From positions 1-6,865 of the forward strand of contig JBPOHE010000065.1 of the NCBI GenBank assembly GCA_052035915.1: DNA of 6,865 nt, written 5' to 3'. Source of the stretch: JBPOHE01 sp052035915 (GTDB taxonomy: Bacteria > Pseudomonadota > Gammaproteobacteria > Chromatiales > Chromatiaceae). A model generated the notes under the pieces. The model searched no databases. It saw only the letters and a list, made by a program, of their open reading frames with translations, and was not told the DNA's origin. The position numbers and the translations under genes were made by a program. Shown here piece after piece: positions 1-6,795 of the stretch (position 1 is the first letter of the stretch; each line of letters opens with the position of its first letter).

Positions 1-42
1 CGCCGAGAGCGGTGGGGCGTCAACTTCATCGATCCGACCACC

Positions 43-59
43 CAGGGCAATCGCGCTAT
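43..59 (+). repeat. Left terminal inverted repeat of the insertion sequence
   Basis: The 17 bases CAGGGCAATCGCGCTAT are an exact inverted copy of 1258-1274. After one mismatch the similarity continues for three more bases (TGG), giving 20 of 21. This is the presumed transposase binding and cleavage end. Confidence 0.93.
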
Positions 60-127
60 GTGGGGAGTTGACAACAGATGGAGAGACTGGATAAGGGGGG
101 GTGCTACCGATCTTGTGGAGCTTTCCC

Positions 128-1261
128 ATGCAACCTTGCCTACTCGACCCACGCCCCTATTTTGCCGATCTACCCGATCCGCGTCGCGAGACTCGGAACA
201 AACTGCATTCCCTGCATGATATTTTGATGATTGTGCTGTGCGCGGTACTCAGCGGGGTCGAGGATTGGGTGGGCATGGAAGCGTTTGCCGAAGAGAAAGT
301 CGCGTGGCTGCAGGGCGGTCTAGGGTTATCGTTGTCCAATGGGATTCCCTCGCACGATACCCTGAGTGAGGTGATGGGACGAATCGATCCGGTCGCGTTT
401 CGGGCGGCGTTCACCACTTGGGCAACGACCGCGTTGCCACGTTTGGCCGGTGAGCAGGTTTGTATTGATGGTAAAACCCTCCGGGGCAGCCGCGAGGGGA
501 CAAACCCGGCGGTCCATCTGGTCAGTGCGTTTGCCGGACAAGCCCGCTGGGTGTTGGCGCAGCAGGGCGTCGCCGAGAAGTCCAATGAGATCACTGCGAT
601 TCCCGATCTTTTGACGTTGCTCGATCTGCAAGGTGCCATCGTTTCCATTGATGCGATGGGTTGCCAAAAAGCCATTGCGCAAACGATCATCGAGGCCGGG
701 GCGGATTATGTCTTGGCGTTGAAGGATAACCATCCGACCTTGTGCGAAGACGTCCAACTCTGGCTCGATACCGAAATTGCGCGCGGGCGCCTGCCGGTCC
801 AGGAAACCATCGAGAAAGATCATGGGCGCATCGAGATTCGGCGCTATGCCCTCAGTCGCCACCTTGACTGGCTGGACGCCAAACCCCATTGGGCGGGACT
901 CCAGGCGGTCGGGCGCGTCGAGTCGACGCGGATCATCGGTGAAGACGTTAGCACCGAATGTCGCTACTTCCTGTGTTCGCTCACGGATCAACACCGCTTC
1001 GCCGCCACGGTCCGTGGCCACTGGGGCATCGAAAACCAGCAGCATTGGGTTCTGGATGTGCAATTTGGCGAAGATGCCTGTCGGACACGGCGCAACCACG
1101 CCGACCAAAACTTGGCGCTCGTCCGCCGCATGGCCCTGAATGTGCTACGCCATAACGGTCCCTCGCGCGATAGCCTCCGCCGTCGCAAACTCCGCGCCGC
1201 CCTCAACGATGAGTACCGGTTGCGCCTGCTCCTCGGCCAGCTAAGACCAGCTACCATATAG
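128..1261 (+). CDS. ISAs1-family DDE transposase
   Basis: This 377-residue protein is the transposase of the surrounding insertion sequence; it should bind the terminal repeats and catalyse DNA cleavage and strand transfer. Seen in the sequence: an N-terminal segment typical of the family (YFADLPDPR, then HSLHDILMIVLCAVLSG). The catalytic triad is visible as D114 in CIDGKTLRG, D175 in SIDAMGCQ, and E302 in HWGIENQQHWVLDV, followed by the family C-terminal stretch around NLALVRRMALNVLR. I chose the ATG at 128 because GGAG lies 7 bases upstream (117-120). A GTG at 101 is in frame and would add 9 residues, but it has no properly spaced ribosome site and the added residues do not look family-like. 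The TAG stop (1259-1261) lies inside the right inverted repeat. Length is normal for the family and no frameshift or missing catalytic residue is seen, so it is probably functional. Confidence 0.93.
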   Translation: MQPCLLDPRPYFADLPDPRRETRNKLHSLHDILMIVLCAVLSGVEDWVGMEAFAEEKVAWLQGGLGLSLSNGIPSHDTLSEVMGRIDPVAFRAAFTTWATTALPRLAGEQVCIDGKTLRGSREGTNPAVHLVSAFAGQARWVLAQQGVAEKSNEITAIPDLLTLLDLQGAIVSIDAMGCQKAIAQTIIEAGADYVLALKDNHPTLCEDVQLWLDTEIARGRLPVQETIEKDHGRIEIRRYALSRHLDWLDAKPHWAGLQAVGRVESTRIIGEDVSTECRYFLCSLTDQHRFAATVRGHWGIENQQHWVLDVQFGEDACRTRRNHADQNLALVRRMALNVLRHNGPSRDSLRRRKLRAALNDEYRLRLLLGQLRPATI

Positions 1262-1274
1262 CGCGATTGCCCTG
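1258..1274 (-). repeat. Right terminal inverted repeat of the insertion sequence
   Basis: The 17 bases ATAGCGCGATTGCCCTG are the exact reverse complement of 43-59. The transposase stop codon TAG at 1259-1261 is part of this repeat, so the gene runs into the very end of the element. Confidence 0.93.
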
Positions 1275-1355
1275 TTCCGATCAAGTCCCCCAGAGCCACC
1301 GCATCTCAGCGGCGGATTCGGGGGCGGCGCCCGAGCCCGACCAGTCGGAAGCTAA

Positions 1356-1472
1356 AATGTATTCGGAGAGGGTATTAACGCGGAAGTCATCATCCCAAGC
1401 GACTTTGCGGTGCTTCTTGGCAGGCTGATAGACGAGCCCTCCAGCTCAAACAGATGGAGGGGGGCGAAGTGA
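1356..1472 (+). other. Possible short protein relic ahead of the antitoxin remnant
   Basis: The plus frame from 1356 reads 38 residues, including INAEVIIPSDFAVLLGRLI, with no start codon and a stop TAG/TGA-type end at 1470-1472. It looks more protein-like than chance, but I do not recognise it. A neighbouring frame near 1440-1474 reads LQLKQMEGGEVM and runs up to the antitoxin start. The two may be pieces of one upstream gene that was joined to the antitoxin gene and then frameshifted. The rest of the gap between the insertion sequence and this point shows nothing I can name. Confidence 0.2.
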
Positions 1473-1676
1473 TGAAATAACGCCGTTCCTCCGGTCGTCC
1501 ACAAGACCAAAGCCCAATTCACCGCCCTGATCGCCTGCGTCAACATGCCGCTGGTACGGCCAGTCCCGCTGGAGTCCAAGCAGGTGCAGCGGCGTTCGGG
1601 AGAGGCCAAGGACCTGTTCAAGATCGGAGCCGATTTCGACGAGCTACCGGACGTTCTCATGGAACACTTTTGTTGA
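1472..1676 (+). pseudogene. Decayed Phd/VapB-like antitoxin
   Basis: This is the remnant of a type II antitoxin gene, whose product would bind and neutralise the PIN toxin encoded just downstream and repress the operon. The start ATG at 1472 follows a purine-rich GAGGGGGGCGAAG stretch. The frame breaks at once (ATG AAA TAA), and removing one A restores MNNAVPPVVHKTKAQFTALI, a typical Phd-type beginning with the AK.QF.ALI helix. The next part jumps from ACVN to MPLVRPVPLESK, as if about 15-20 residues of the usual GE..VI.RAGKPVARLVPLE segment were lost. The C-terminal toxin-binding tail is well kept: SGEAKDLFKIGADFDELPDVLMEHF, ending at TGA 1674-1676. Family recognition comes from these motifs alone, without an alignment. 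The gene overlaps the toxin remnant by four bases. Confidence 0.7.
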
Positions 1677-1833
1677 GGATCCTGTTGGATACACATAGCT
1701 TTCTGTGGCTGGTCATGGATCACCCCAGGCTGTCCGAGCGTGCCGAGTTGATGCGCTGGCGTTGGAGGAAGACCTGCCCCTGATCAGCGCGGACGAGATC
1801 CTTTCGGAGTAGGGTATTCGGCGTATCTGGTAG
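1673..1833 (+). pseudogene. Decayed VapC-like PIN-domain toxin (ends only)
   Basis: This is the remnant of a PIN-domain ribonuclease toxin, the partner of the antitoxin relic upstream. A TTG start at 1673 overlaps the antitoxin stop as TTGA, the usual translational-coupling arrangement. Codons 1673-1756 read MRILLDTHSFLWLVMDHPRL and on to ELMR, the canonical PIN beginning with the first catalytic Asp in LLDTH. After a shift of frame, 1750-1833 reads DALALEEDLPLISADEILSE, then TAG, then GIRRIW and TAG, the canonical PIN ending. The TAG at 1810-1812 sits where the family has an aromatic residue before G-I/V. About 80 middle residues, including the other metal-binding acidic positions, are missing, so this cannot be an active nuclease. 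Both genes of the pair are therefore dead. Confidence 0.78.
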
Positions 1834-1881
1834 TTGAGCGTAATCCTTGTGTCAGCCGAGCGAACATCGCCCGCTGTCGGG

Positions 1882-3042
1882 TCAGCTTCGCCTCGTATTG
1901 GTCTTCTTCCGAGGGACGCGAGCCCTGTTCTTGCCCATACCGACCGAGGGTGTGCCTGACCCGTCGCCGGACGGCTCCGGCCGACTGCGCACGCAGAGCA
2001 GCGATCGGCGCAGGGTGCGGTGGCGTGCGAAGGGCAGGCGGCGCGCGATATTGGTCAAGGGGCCGCGCAGGTAAGCGGCAATGGTCCGTGAGCGCAGGGC
2101 CAAGCCGTCGAGCAGGCGTGCGAATTCGGCATCCGGGTCTTCCGGGTGCCGGGTCGCGAGGCCGTGCATCCAGTGGATCAGTCGGTCGATGAAGGTGTCC
2201 CGGGCCTTATCGCCGACCTGCTTGACGAATCCCGGGAGCGGATAGGTACCAGAGTCGATGCCTTCCGCCCACCGGTTGATGATGGCCTCGATACGCCCTC
2301 GGTCGGAGGCGTGGCGCACCGCCAGCTCCATCAGCGGCGTCAGGACCATCGGGTCTCTTTGGAACGAGGCATCGAGATCGAGCCCGGCGAGGATGGCGTC
2401 GAGCCGGCGCGCCGGGTCGGGCTCCAGACGGCCTGGCCCCACATGCTGCCAGAGCAGGAACCAGCGGTTGGGATCGTCCGGGGTTTGCGTCAGGTTGGCG
2501 AGAAGATCGTCGATGTAATTGGTAAAGGCCGCGGGCGAGAAGCGGTTCGCCAGATCCGGCTCGACCAGCGCGGCGAGAGCATGAGCCCGGTCGCCGCCCC
2601 AGAAGCAGCCGAGCCGGTTGGAGAGCAGATAGGGATCGTGCAACAGGTCCATGTCCGTCATCGGGTCTGGGTGGCCGGACAACAGCCGATCCAGGCGCGT
2701 CCGGACGGCAGGCAGATCGAGCTGCGCGGCCAACTCGCGGTGACGGCCCAGGATGGCGCCGAGCCCAACGAACCTCAAATCGCAGGCGTGGACGTTCCAG
2801 GGCCAGGCAAGGTCCTGAAACGGCTGCCCGGCCGCGGCATAGATGTCCCGGTGAGGGAAAGGCACCCAGTGCTGCAACCGCTCGGTAAGCTGCGCAGGAT
2901 CGGCGCCGCCGGCCAACAGGATGCCGGTAACGCGCGCGGCATGGACCCAGGCGGCCAACAGGCGCACCGGCGGCGGGGACCTGGTATCGGTCTCAGCGCC
3001 ATCCAGTGCCCGATAGCCGATATCGACCAGCGTCAAAAGCAA
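1882..3042 (-). CDS. C-terminal part of the large TPR/PIN protein, separated by an amber codon
   Basis: This frame encodes 386 residues from a TTG at 3042, and it is in exactly the same frame as the 1232-residue protein upstream. Only the TAG at 3091-3093 and 16 sense codons (AQVEYLSGPEFDADTG) separate them. No ATG or GTG is available at its beginning, the TTG has no visible ribosome site, and the 16 codons read like ordinary protein. I therefore interpret it as the last third of the upstream gene rather than an independent gene. The sequence is helical and soluble-looking, rich in Leu, Ala and Arg, with aromatic patches such as PFQDLAWPWNVHACDLR, RLGCFWGGDR and NRWFLLWQHVG. I recognise no domain and see no signal peptide or membrane segment. 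The last 45 or so residues turn into an Arg/Ser/Pro-rich tail that may be out of frame. If translated separately, it would be a hypothetical protein of unknown function. Confidence 0.6.
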   Translation of the reverse strand: MLLTLVDIGYRALDGAETDTRSPPPVRLLAAWVHAARVTGILLAGGADPAQLTERLQHWVPFPHRDIYAAAGQPFQDLAWPWNVHACDLRFVGLGAILGRHRELAAQLDLPAVRTRLDRLLSGHPDPMTDMDLLHDPYLLSNRLGCFWGGDRAHALAALVEPDLANRFSPAAFTNYIDDLLANLTQTPDDPNRWFLLWQHVGPGRLEPDPARRLDAILAGLDLDASFQRDPMVLTPLMELAVRHASDRGRIEAIINRWAEGIDSGTYPLPGFVKQVGDKARDTFIDRLIHWMHGLATRHPEDPDAEFARLLDGLALRSRTIAAYLRGPLTNIARRLPFARHRTLRRSLLCVRSRPEPSGDGSGTPSVGMGKNRARVPRKKTNTRRS

Positions 3043-3090
3043 TCCGGTGTCGGCATCGAACTCTGGCCCCGATAGATACTCGACCTGGGC

Positions 3091-3093
3091 CTA
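3091..3093 (-). other. In-frame amber codon splitting a continuous reading frame
   Basis: TAG (reverse strand) follows LPDALKIA and precedes AQVEYLSGPEF with no shift of frame. With this codon changed to a sense codon such as TAC or CAG, the frame would run unbroken from 6789 to 1882 (about 1635 codons). A recent nonsense mutation, a sequencing error, or a genuine gene end would all fit; the continuous protein-like sequence favours one of the first two. Confidence 0.6.
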
Positions 3094-6000
3094 CGCGATC
3101 TTCAGGGCGTCCGGCAGGACCTCGGCGGCGACGAGTGCGAGATCGAGGAGATGCAACCGCCCCATCGGGTCACGCATCGCCGCCGACAACTCGCTGAGCA
3201 ACCGCCCAATGGGCTTGGCATCCAATGCCCGGACCTCGCTTCGCGCCCCATCGGGTAGCGCACTCGGCAGGAGAGCGATTCGGCGCAGCCGCTCCTTTAG
3301 TCCCCGCTCGACGGGTATGGAGCAGACCAGTGCCTTCCAGCAGCGATCCGGGGCGATGGTCCCCGTCGCCCGAGTATCGGCGCATCGGACATAGGTCAGG
3401 ATCGCGTCGAGTCCCGGCGGAAGGCAACCGTCAATGTGCATTCCCTTGTCTTGCCGCCATTGCGCTTCCAGACCCAGGTAGTGGCGATCTGCGGAGCCCG
3501 CCGCCAGCCCTTCCAACCGGCGGATGCGCAGCTCCGGTGCCTCGATCCCAGCCAACAGGCGCTCGACCGCCTCGCCATCTTCCGGGTACCCATCCCACCA
3601 TTGCGGATGCCCCCGCAACGCCTCCAAGCGCACCTCACGGGAGGGAGATAGGATCTCGCTGTACTCGAAATAGCCGCCTCGGATAGGCTTGCCCCTGGCA
3701 TCGGCCATCTCCAGCACCGGTTGCATGGCATCGGGCGGGGATACCAGGCACAGGGTCAGCGGCTTGTCCTCATCGGTATCCTCGACAATAGGTACCGCGC
3801 CGCAGAGCGCAGACCCGACGGATTCCCAGAAGTCCCAGCTCGGCAAGCGCAGACCATCGAACTCGATGACCGTCCGCTCCGTCAGACCCAGGCGTTGCAT
3901 CAACGCTTGATCCTTGTGTAGCTCAGTGCGCAAAGCTTTGGGCAGGATGCGCAGGAAGCGGAGTGTCCAGCGCCCGGCGACCGCCGCGTATGCCGGCTCC
4001 GAATCGTCACCCAGCAGCCCGGCGATGGATTGGCGGATCATCGTTGCCGCAGGGACAACAATCTGAGGGTCGGCAAGCAGCCGCGAGGCAACCACCCGCT
4101 CGCAGATCCATTCCAAATAGCGTTCGGCCGGCGTCTTGTCCGATTCGGATTTTGGCAGCCGGTCCTGCATCATCGTGTAGGCAAGCAGGACGAGCAGGCC
4201 CACCTCCGATCCTTGCAGGTTGATGTCCCGATTCGGGTCCCCAGCCGGGATCAGATGCTGGATGTCGTCGAGGCCGGCGTAGAGTCGATCCAGCAGCCAA
4301 TCCGCGCGCTGGCGCCTGCGCCTGTCGTTGAGCCGAAGGTCGAGCCAGATCGCCCCGAGCGCACGGTCGACCGCGCTCCGGGACGCAGCGACGAAGCCAA
4401 GCTCGCCGTATGGATGGCGCTCCGTCGGCTTGAGTTGGAGCGCATCGGACTGGTAGAGACAGGCAGACCAGTAGCGCGCCAAGACCTCCAGTTGGGGCGG
4501 CACCAGGAGTCGCCCGCCGTCGCTGTGGGCCTGCCCCAACCAGTACAGGATCTCGCCCTCCTCCAACGGGATATAGCGATAGTTGCCCGCGCGCAGCCGG
4601 GCAAGCCGCTCATACCGCTGAGCCTCAGTGATCGCCCCACTGGCCCGCAGAAAGTCCAAGACCTCGACCACACCGACGATCCGACCGGTGCCGGTAGTCG
4701 GATAACCATTCAGCATCCGGTCGTCGATCCAGATCAGGTCCCCCGGCTCGCCCCGGTAGTCGAGCAGGTCTTTCAGCCCGTGCATCGGCTGCTCCGGCTC
4801 TCGAGCCGGCGGCCGCTGGCTGGGCAGGATGCGGTAGATATTTTTGTCTAGGCCCGATGCGACCCGCTCGATCAGCCGCTGCACCCAGGCCGCCATGCGA
4901 TCGCTCTGCTCCTGTTGGCGCAACTCGCCCTCGGTTTGGTGCCACAGGTCCGCCGGCATGACGAGCCGGAATCGCTGGGCAAAGACCGGCAGCACATCGG
5001 CCTGAGCTAGCAACTCGACGATCGGAGGAGAGGCCAGCAGTTCGCCACCGCGCCTGGGCAGGTCCCCGCGATCAGGCGGTTGGGAGCCGAACAGGCGGCA
5101 TGCCCGTGCATGCTCGGACGCATCGATCAGGCCCTCCGACCATGCCAGATCGAGCAGCGACCGCGGTCCCGCCAACCGGGTCTGCCATTCCGCCGGCAGC
5201 TCGACCGACCTCCAATCGGCGAGGTCCGGCCCGTGCAACGGCAGAAAGTCGACCAGACAACCGCCGATGGCCCGGGTATAAGCCAGCTCGCGGGTCTGGC
5301 GCTCGCCAACCAGCTCGCTCAGCTCGGCTGGCAGGGGGTCCATGGCCGCCAAGTCCACCAAACCGATGGCACCGGCGCGAACCAGGGTGGCGACGCGGCG
5401 CTTGGCCGCCAGCCGCTCAGGCTGGGTCGGACGCAGCCGGCGGATCTCGTCCCGCAGGATTGGATGCCAGTTTGGCGTGAGGCACAGGGGCTTGAACTGG
5501 GCCTCGACCCAATCGAGCAAGTCCATGTCCGCCGCGGTTAGCAGCGCCGTGATGTCCAGGATCAGGCGACCCTTGGGGTGCTCGCCGCGCTTGAGGTGCT
5601 GCATGGGCCGGGCGCCATGGCGCACCAGGACTGGCGGTTGACGAAGGGGGTCCGGGTCGGAGCGGTTGGCCTCCGGCATCCCGTGGAACAGTCCCGACAG
5701 GGGTAGGAACATCCCCTCGGGAAGCAGGTGAACGGGCACCTCGCCGCGCCGATAGAGGCCATCGATCCGTGCGCTGTCTTCCCGGTGCGCGCTGATAAAT
5801 TCCGGCATCTGGGAGATGTGCAGGCTCATCGCCCCGCCGGCGCCAGCCTCGGCCAGCTCGGCCATCCGGCGGAACCAGGGGGCGGTCTCGTCTCCGAGGC
5901 CGAGGGCGCTGCCGGTCATGGCGGCGCGGATCGCGAAGTCCGGCGCATCCGAGCCGGTCTCTGTGGCCTTGCGCCAGAGCAAGACACCAAGCTCGCGGTC

Positions 6001-6789
6001 GCTCTGTCCTGCCAGCTCTGCGGCCCGGAGCAGCGTATCCCCTGGCACCCCGTCCAGGCTGAGCATCCGTCTCAGCGACTGGCGCATACCCTCCAGGTCC
6101 CCGCCCTGGATCTGGGCATCCAGCAGCTCGATCAACCCTTCCGGCGCTGGGTTGCGCTCGAAGGCCTCGCGGGCGGCGCGCACGGCGCCGCTGACATCGC
6201 CGAGGGCACGCTGGCAGCGTACCCGGAGCGTGGCCAGGTCCGCAGGCAGCCGATCACCGGGAAAGACCTGGCGATAATCATCGAGGGCGGCGAGACAGCC
6301 CAGATAGTCCCCGCGGTTCCAGGCGGCGTTCGCCAAGAGTCGCAGGATGGCGGGTGTTGGAACGGCGGCGATCAATGCCTCCGCGTGCTCGGCGACAAAG
6401 GCCCAGTCGCCCTCGGCCGCATGGGCATTGCACGCCTCCAGCAGCGTCCCGGGATCGCCCGCGGACGACAGTAGGGCATCCGCCACCGCCAGGCGCCGGC
6501 CAGCGGAAACCTCTGGTGACTCGGCCCGGGCTATGTGGAGCTGCAGACGGAGCCTGAGCGCCTCGCCGACGATGACCTCCGTCTCGGACCTGGCCTCGTC
6601 ATACCGGCGAGCGGCGGTCAGCGCCAGACAATGCCATTGCCGCCAGACATCCAGCTCGCCGGCGGACTCGAATGCTTCCCTTACGGTCGGCAGGTCGGCG
6701 AGACAAAGCTCGTAGTAGATCCCCCGCTGGACGACGAAGCGGGTGCGACCTCTGGATAATGTTGCTCCGAGATGTATCCTACAACTCAT
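3091..6789 (-). CDS. Large TPR-repeat protein with tandem PIN-like domains (putative RNase effector)
   Basis: This is a 1232-residue soluble protein with no signal peptide or membrane helix. Residues about 45-315 are paired amphipathic helices of TPR type, for example EACNAHAAEGDWAFVAEHAE (119-138), AILRLLANAAWNRGDYLGCL (147-166) and LRVRCQRALGDVSGAVRAAR (188-207). A linker (321-405) leads to a PIN-like domain at about 408-565: LILDITALL with D412, ILRDEI with E448, ELVGERQTRELA with E496, and CLVDF with D514. A second PIN-like unit at about 582-742 has GEL (E622), LIWIDDR (D689, D690), VLDFLRASGAIT and YRYIPL. The remainder is helical with no domain I recognise. PIN folds are metal-dependent ribonucleases, and TPR-PIN proteins, some with a GreA/GreB C-terminal-like domain, have been predicted as conflict-system effectors; that link is recall, and no Gre domain is visible here. 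The ATG at 6789 is the only in-frame start nearby, lacks a clear ribosome site, and is preceded two codons earlier by an in-frame TAA. The protein probably once continued beyond the TAG into the next frame segment. Confidence 0.8.
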   Translation of the reverse strand: MSCRIHLGATLSRGRTRFVVQRGIYYELCLADLPTVREAFESAGELDVWRQWHCLALTAARRYDEARSETEVIVGEALRLRLQLHIARAESPEVSAGRRLAVADALLSSAGDPGTLLEACNAHAAEGDWAFVAEHAEALIAAVPTPAILRLLANAAWNRGDYLGCLAALDDYRQVFPGDRLPADLATLRVRCQRALGDVSGAVRAAREAFERNPAPEGLIELLDAQIQGGDLEGMRQSLRRMLSLDGVPGDTLLRAAELAGQSDRELGVLLWRKATETGSDAPDFAIRAAMTGSALGLGDETAPWFRRMAELAEAGAGGAMSLHISQMPEFISAHREDSARIDGLYRRGEVPVHLLPEGMFLPLSGLFHGMPEANRSDPDPLRQPPVLVRHGARPMQHLKRGEHPKGRLILDITALLTAADMDLLDWVEAQFKPLCLTPNWHPILRDEIRRLRPTQPERLAAKRRVATLVRAGAIGLVDLAAMDPLPAELSELVGERQTRELAYTRAIGGCLVDFLPLHGPDLADWRSVELPAEWQTRLAGPRSLLDLAWSEGLIDASEHARACRLFGSQPPDRGDLPRRGGELLASPPIVELLAQADVLPVFAQRFRLVMPADLWHQTEGELRQQEQSDRMAAWVQRLIERVASGLDKNIYRILPSQRPPAREPEQPMHGLKDLLDYRGEPGDLIWIDDRMLNGYPTTGTGRIVGVVEVLDFLRASGAITEAQRYERLARLRAGNYRYIPLEEGEILYWLGQAHSDGGRLLVPPQLEVLARYWSACLYQSDALQLKPTERHPYGELGFVAASRSAVDRALGAIWLDLRLNDRRRRQRADWLLDRLYAGLDDIQHLIPAGDPNRDINLQGSEVGLLVLLAYTMMQDRLPKSESDKTPAERYLEWICERVVASRLLADPQIVVPAATMIRQSIAGLLGDDSEPAYAAVAGRWTLRFLRILPKALRTELHKDQALMQRLGLTERTVIEFDGLRLPSWDFWESVGSALCGAVPIVEDTDEDKPLTLCLVSPPDAMQPVLEMADARGKPIRGGYFEYSEILSPSREVRLEALRGHPQWWDGYPEDGEAVERLLAGIEAPELRIRRLEGLAAGSADRHYLGLEAQWRQDKGMHIDGCLPPGLDAILTYVRCADTRATGTIAPDRCWKALVCSIPVERGLKERLRRIALLPSALPDGARSEVRALDAKPIGRLLSELSAAMRDPMGRLHLLDLALVAAEVLPDALKIA

Positions 6790-6795
6790 TAATTA

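Larger units (their letters stand above)
43..1274 (+). mobile_element. Complete ISAs1-family insertion sequence (about 1.23 kb)
   Basis: The element is bounded by perfect 17-bp inverted repeats, CAGGGCAATCGCGCTAT at 43-59 and its reverse complement at 1258-1274. It encloses a single DDE transposase gene that fills almost the whole interior. Length, one-ORF layout and transposase type fit the ISAs1 family. The family normally leaves short direct target duplications, but the 8 bases on each side do not match (CGACCACC on the left, TTCCGATC on the right). Only a loose 7-of-9 similarity exists, between ATCCGACCA at 32-40 and TTCCGATCA at 1275-1283. The element may therefore be old, or its flanks may have been rearranged after insertion. 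It looks capable of transposition because ends and gene are intact. Confidence 0.9.

Noticed and set aside
326..1108. Long minus-strand frame opposite the transposase
   Set aside because: It lies antisense to a clearly recognised transposase and has no family resemblance; it is a by-product of GC-rich codon use.
1309..1345. GC-rich partial hairpin as a terminator or attachment site
   Set aside because: Only a 4-bp perfect stem (CGGG/CCCG) could be paired and no T-run follows.
1352..1723. 123-residue minus-strand frame
   Set aside because: It covers the vapBC remnants in antisense, and the plus strand there has recognisable antitoxin and PIN motifs.
2146..3075. 309-residue plus-strand frame
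   Set aside because: It is antisense to the C-terminal part of the large protein, with low-complexity Arg/Gly/Val/Gln composition and no recognisable motif.
3091..3093. Amber codon as pyrrolysine recoding
   Set aside because: No downstream structure or pyrrolysine gene is visible, and a simple nonsense mutation explains the data.
4030..4851. 273-residue plus-strand frame
   Set aside because: It is antisense to the PIN and post-PIN part of the large protein; its composition mirrors that strand and shows no motif.
5728..6474. 248-residue plus-strand frame
   Set aside because: It is antisense to the TPR-like region, where the minus-strand frame has clear helical repeats.
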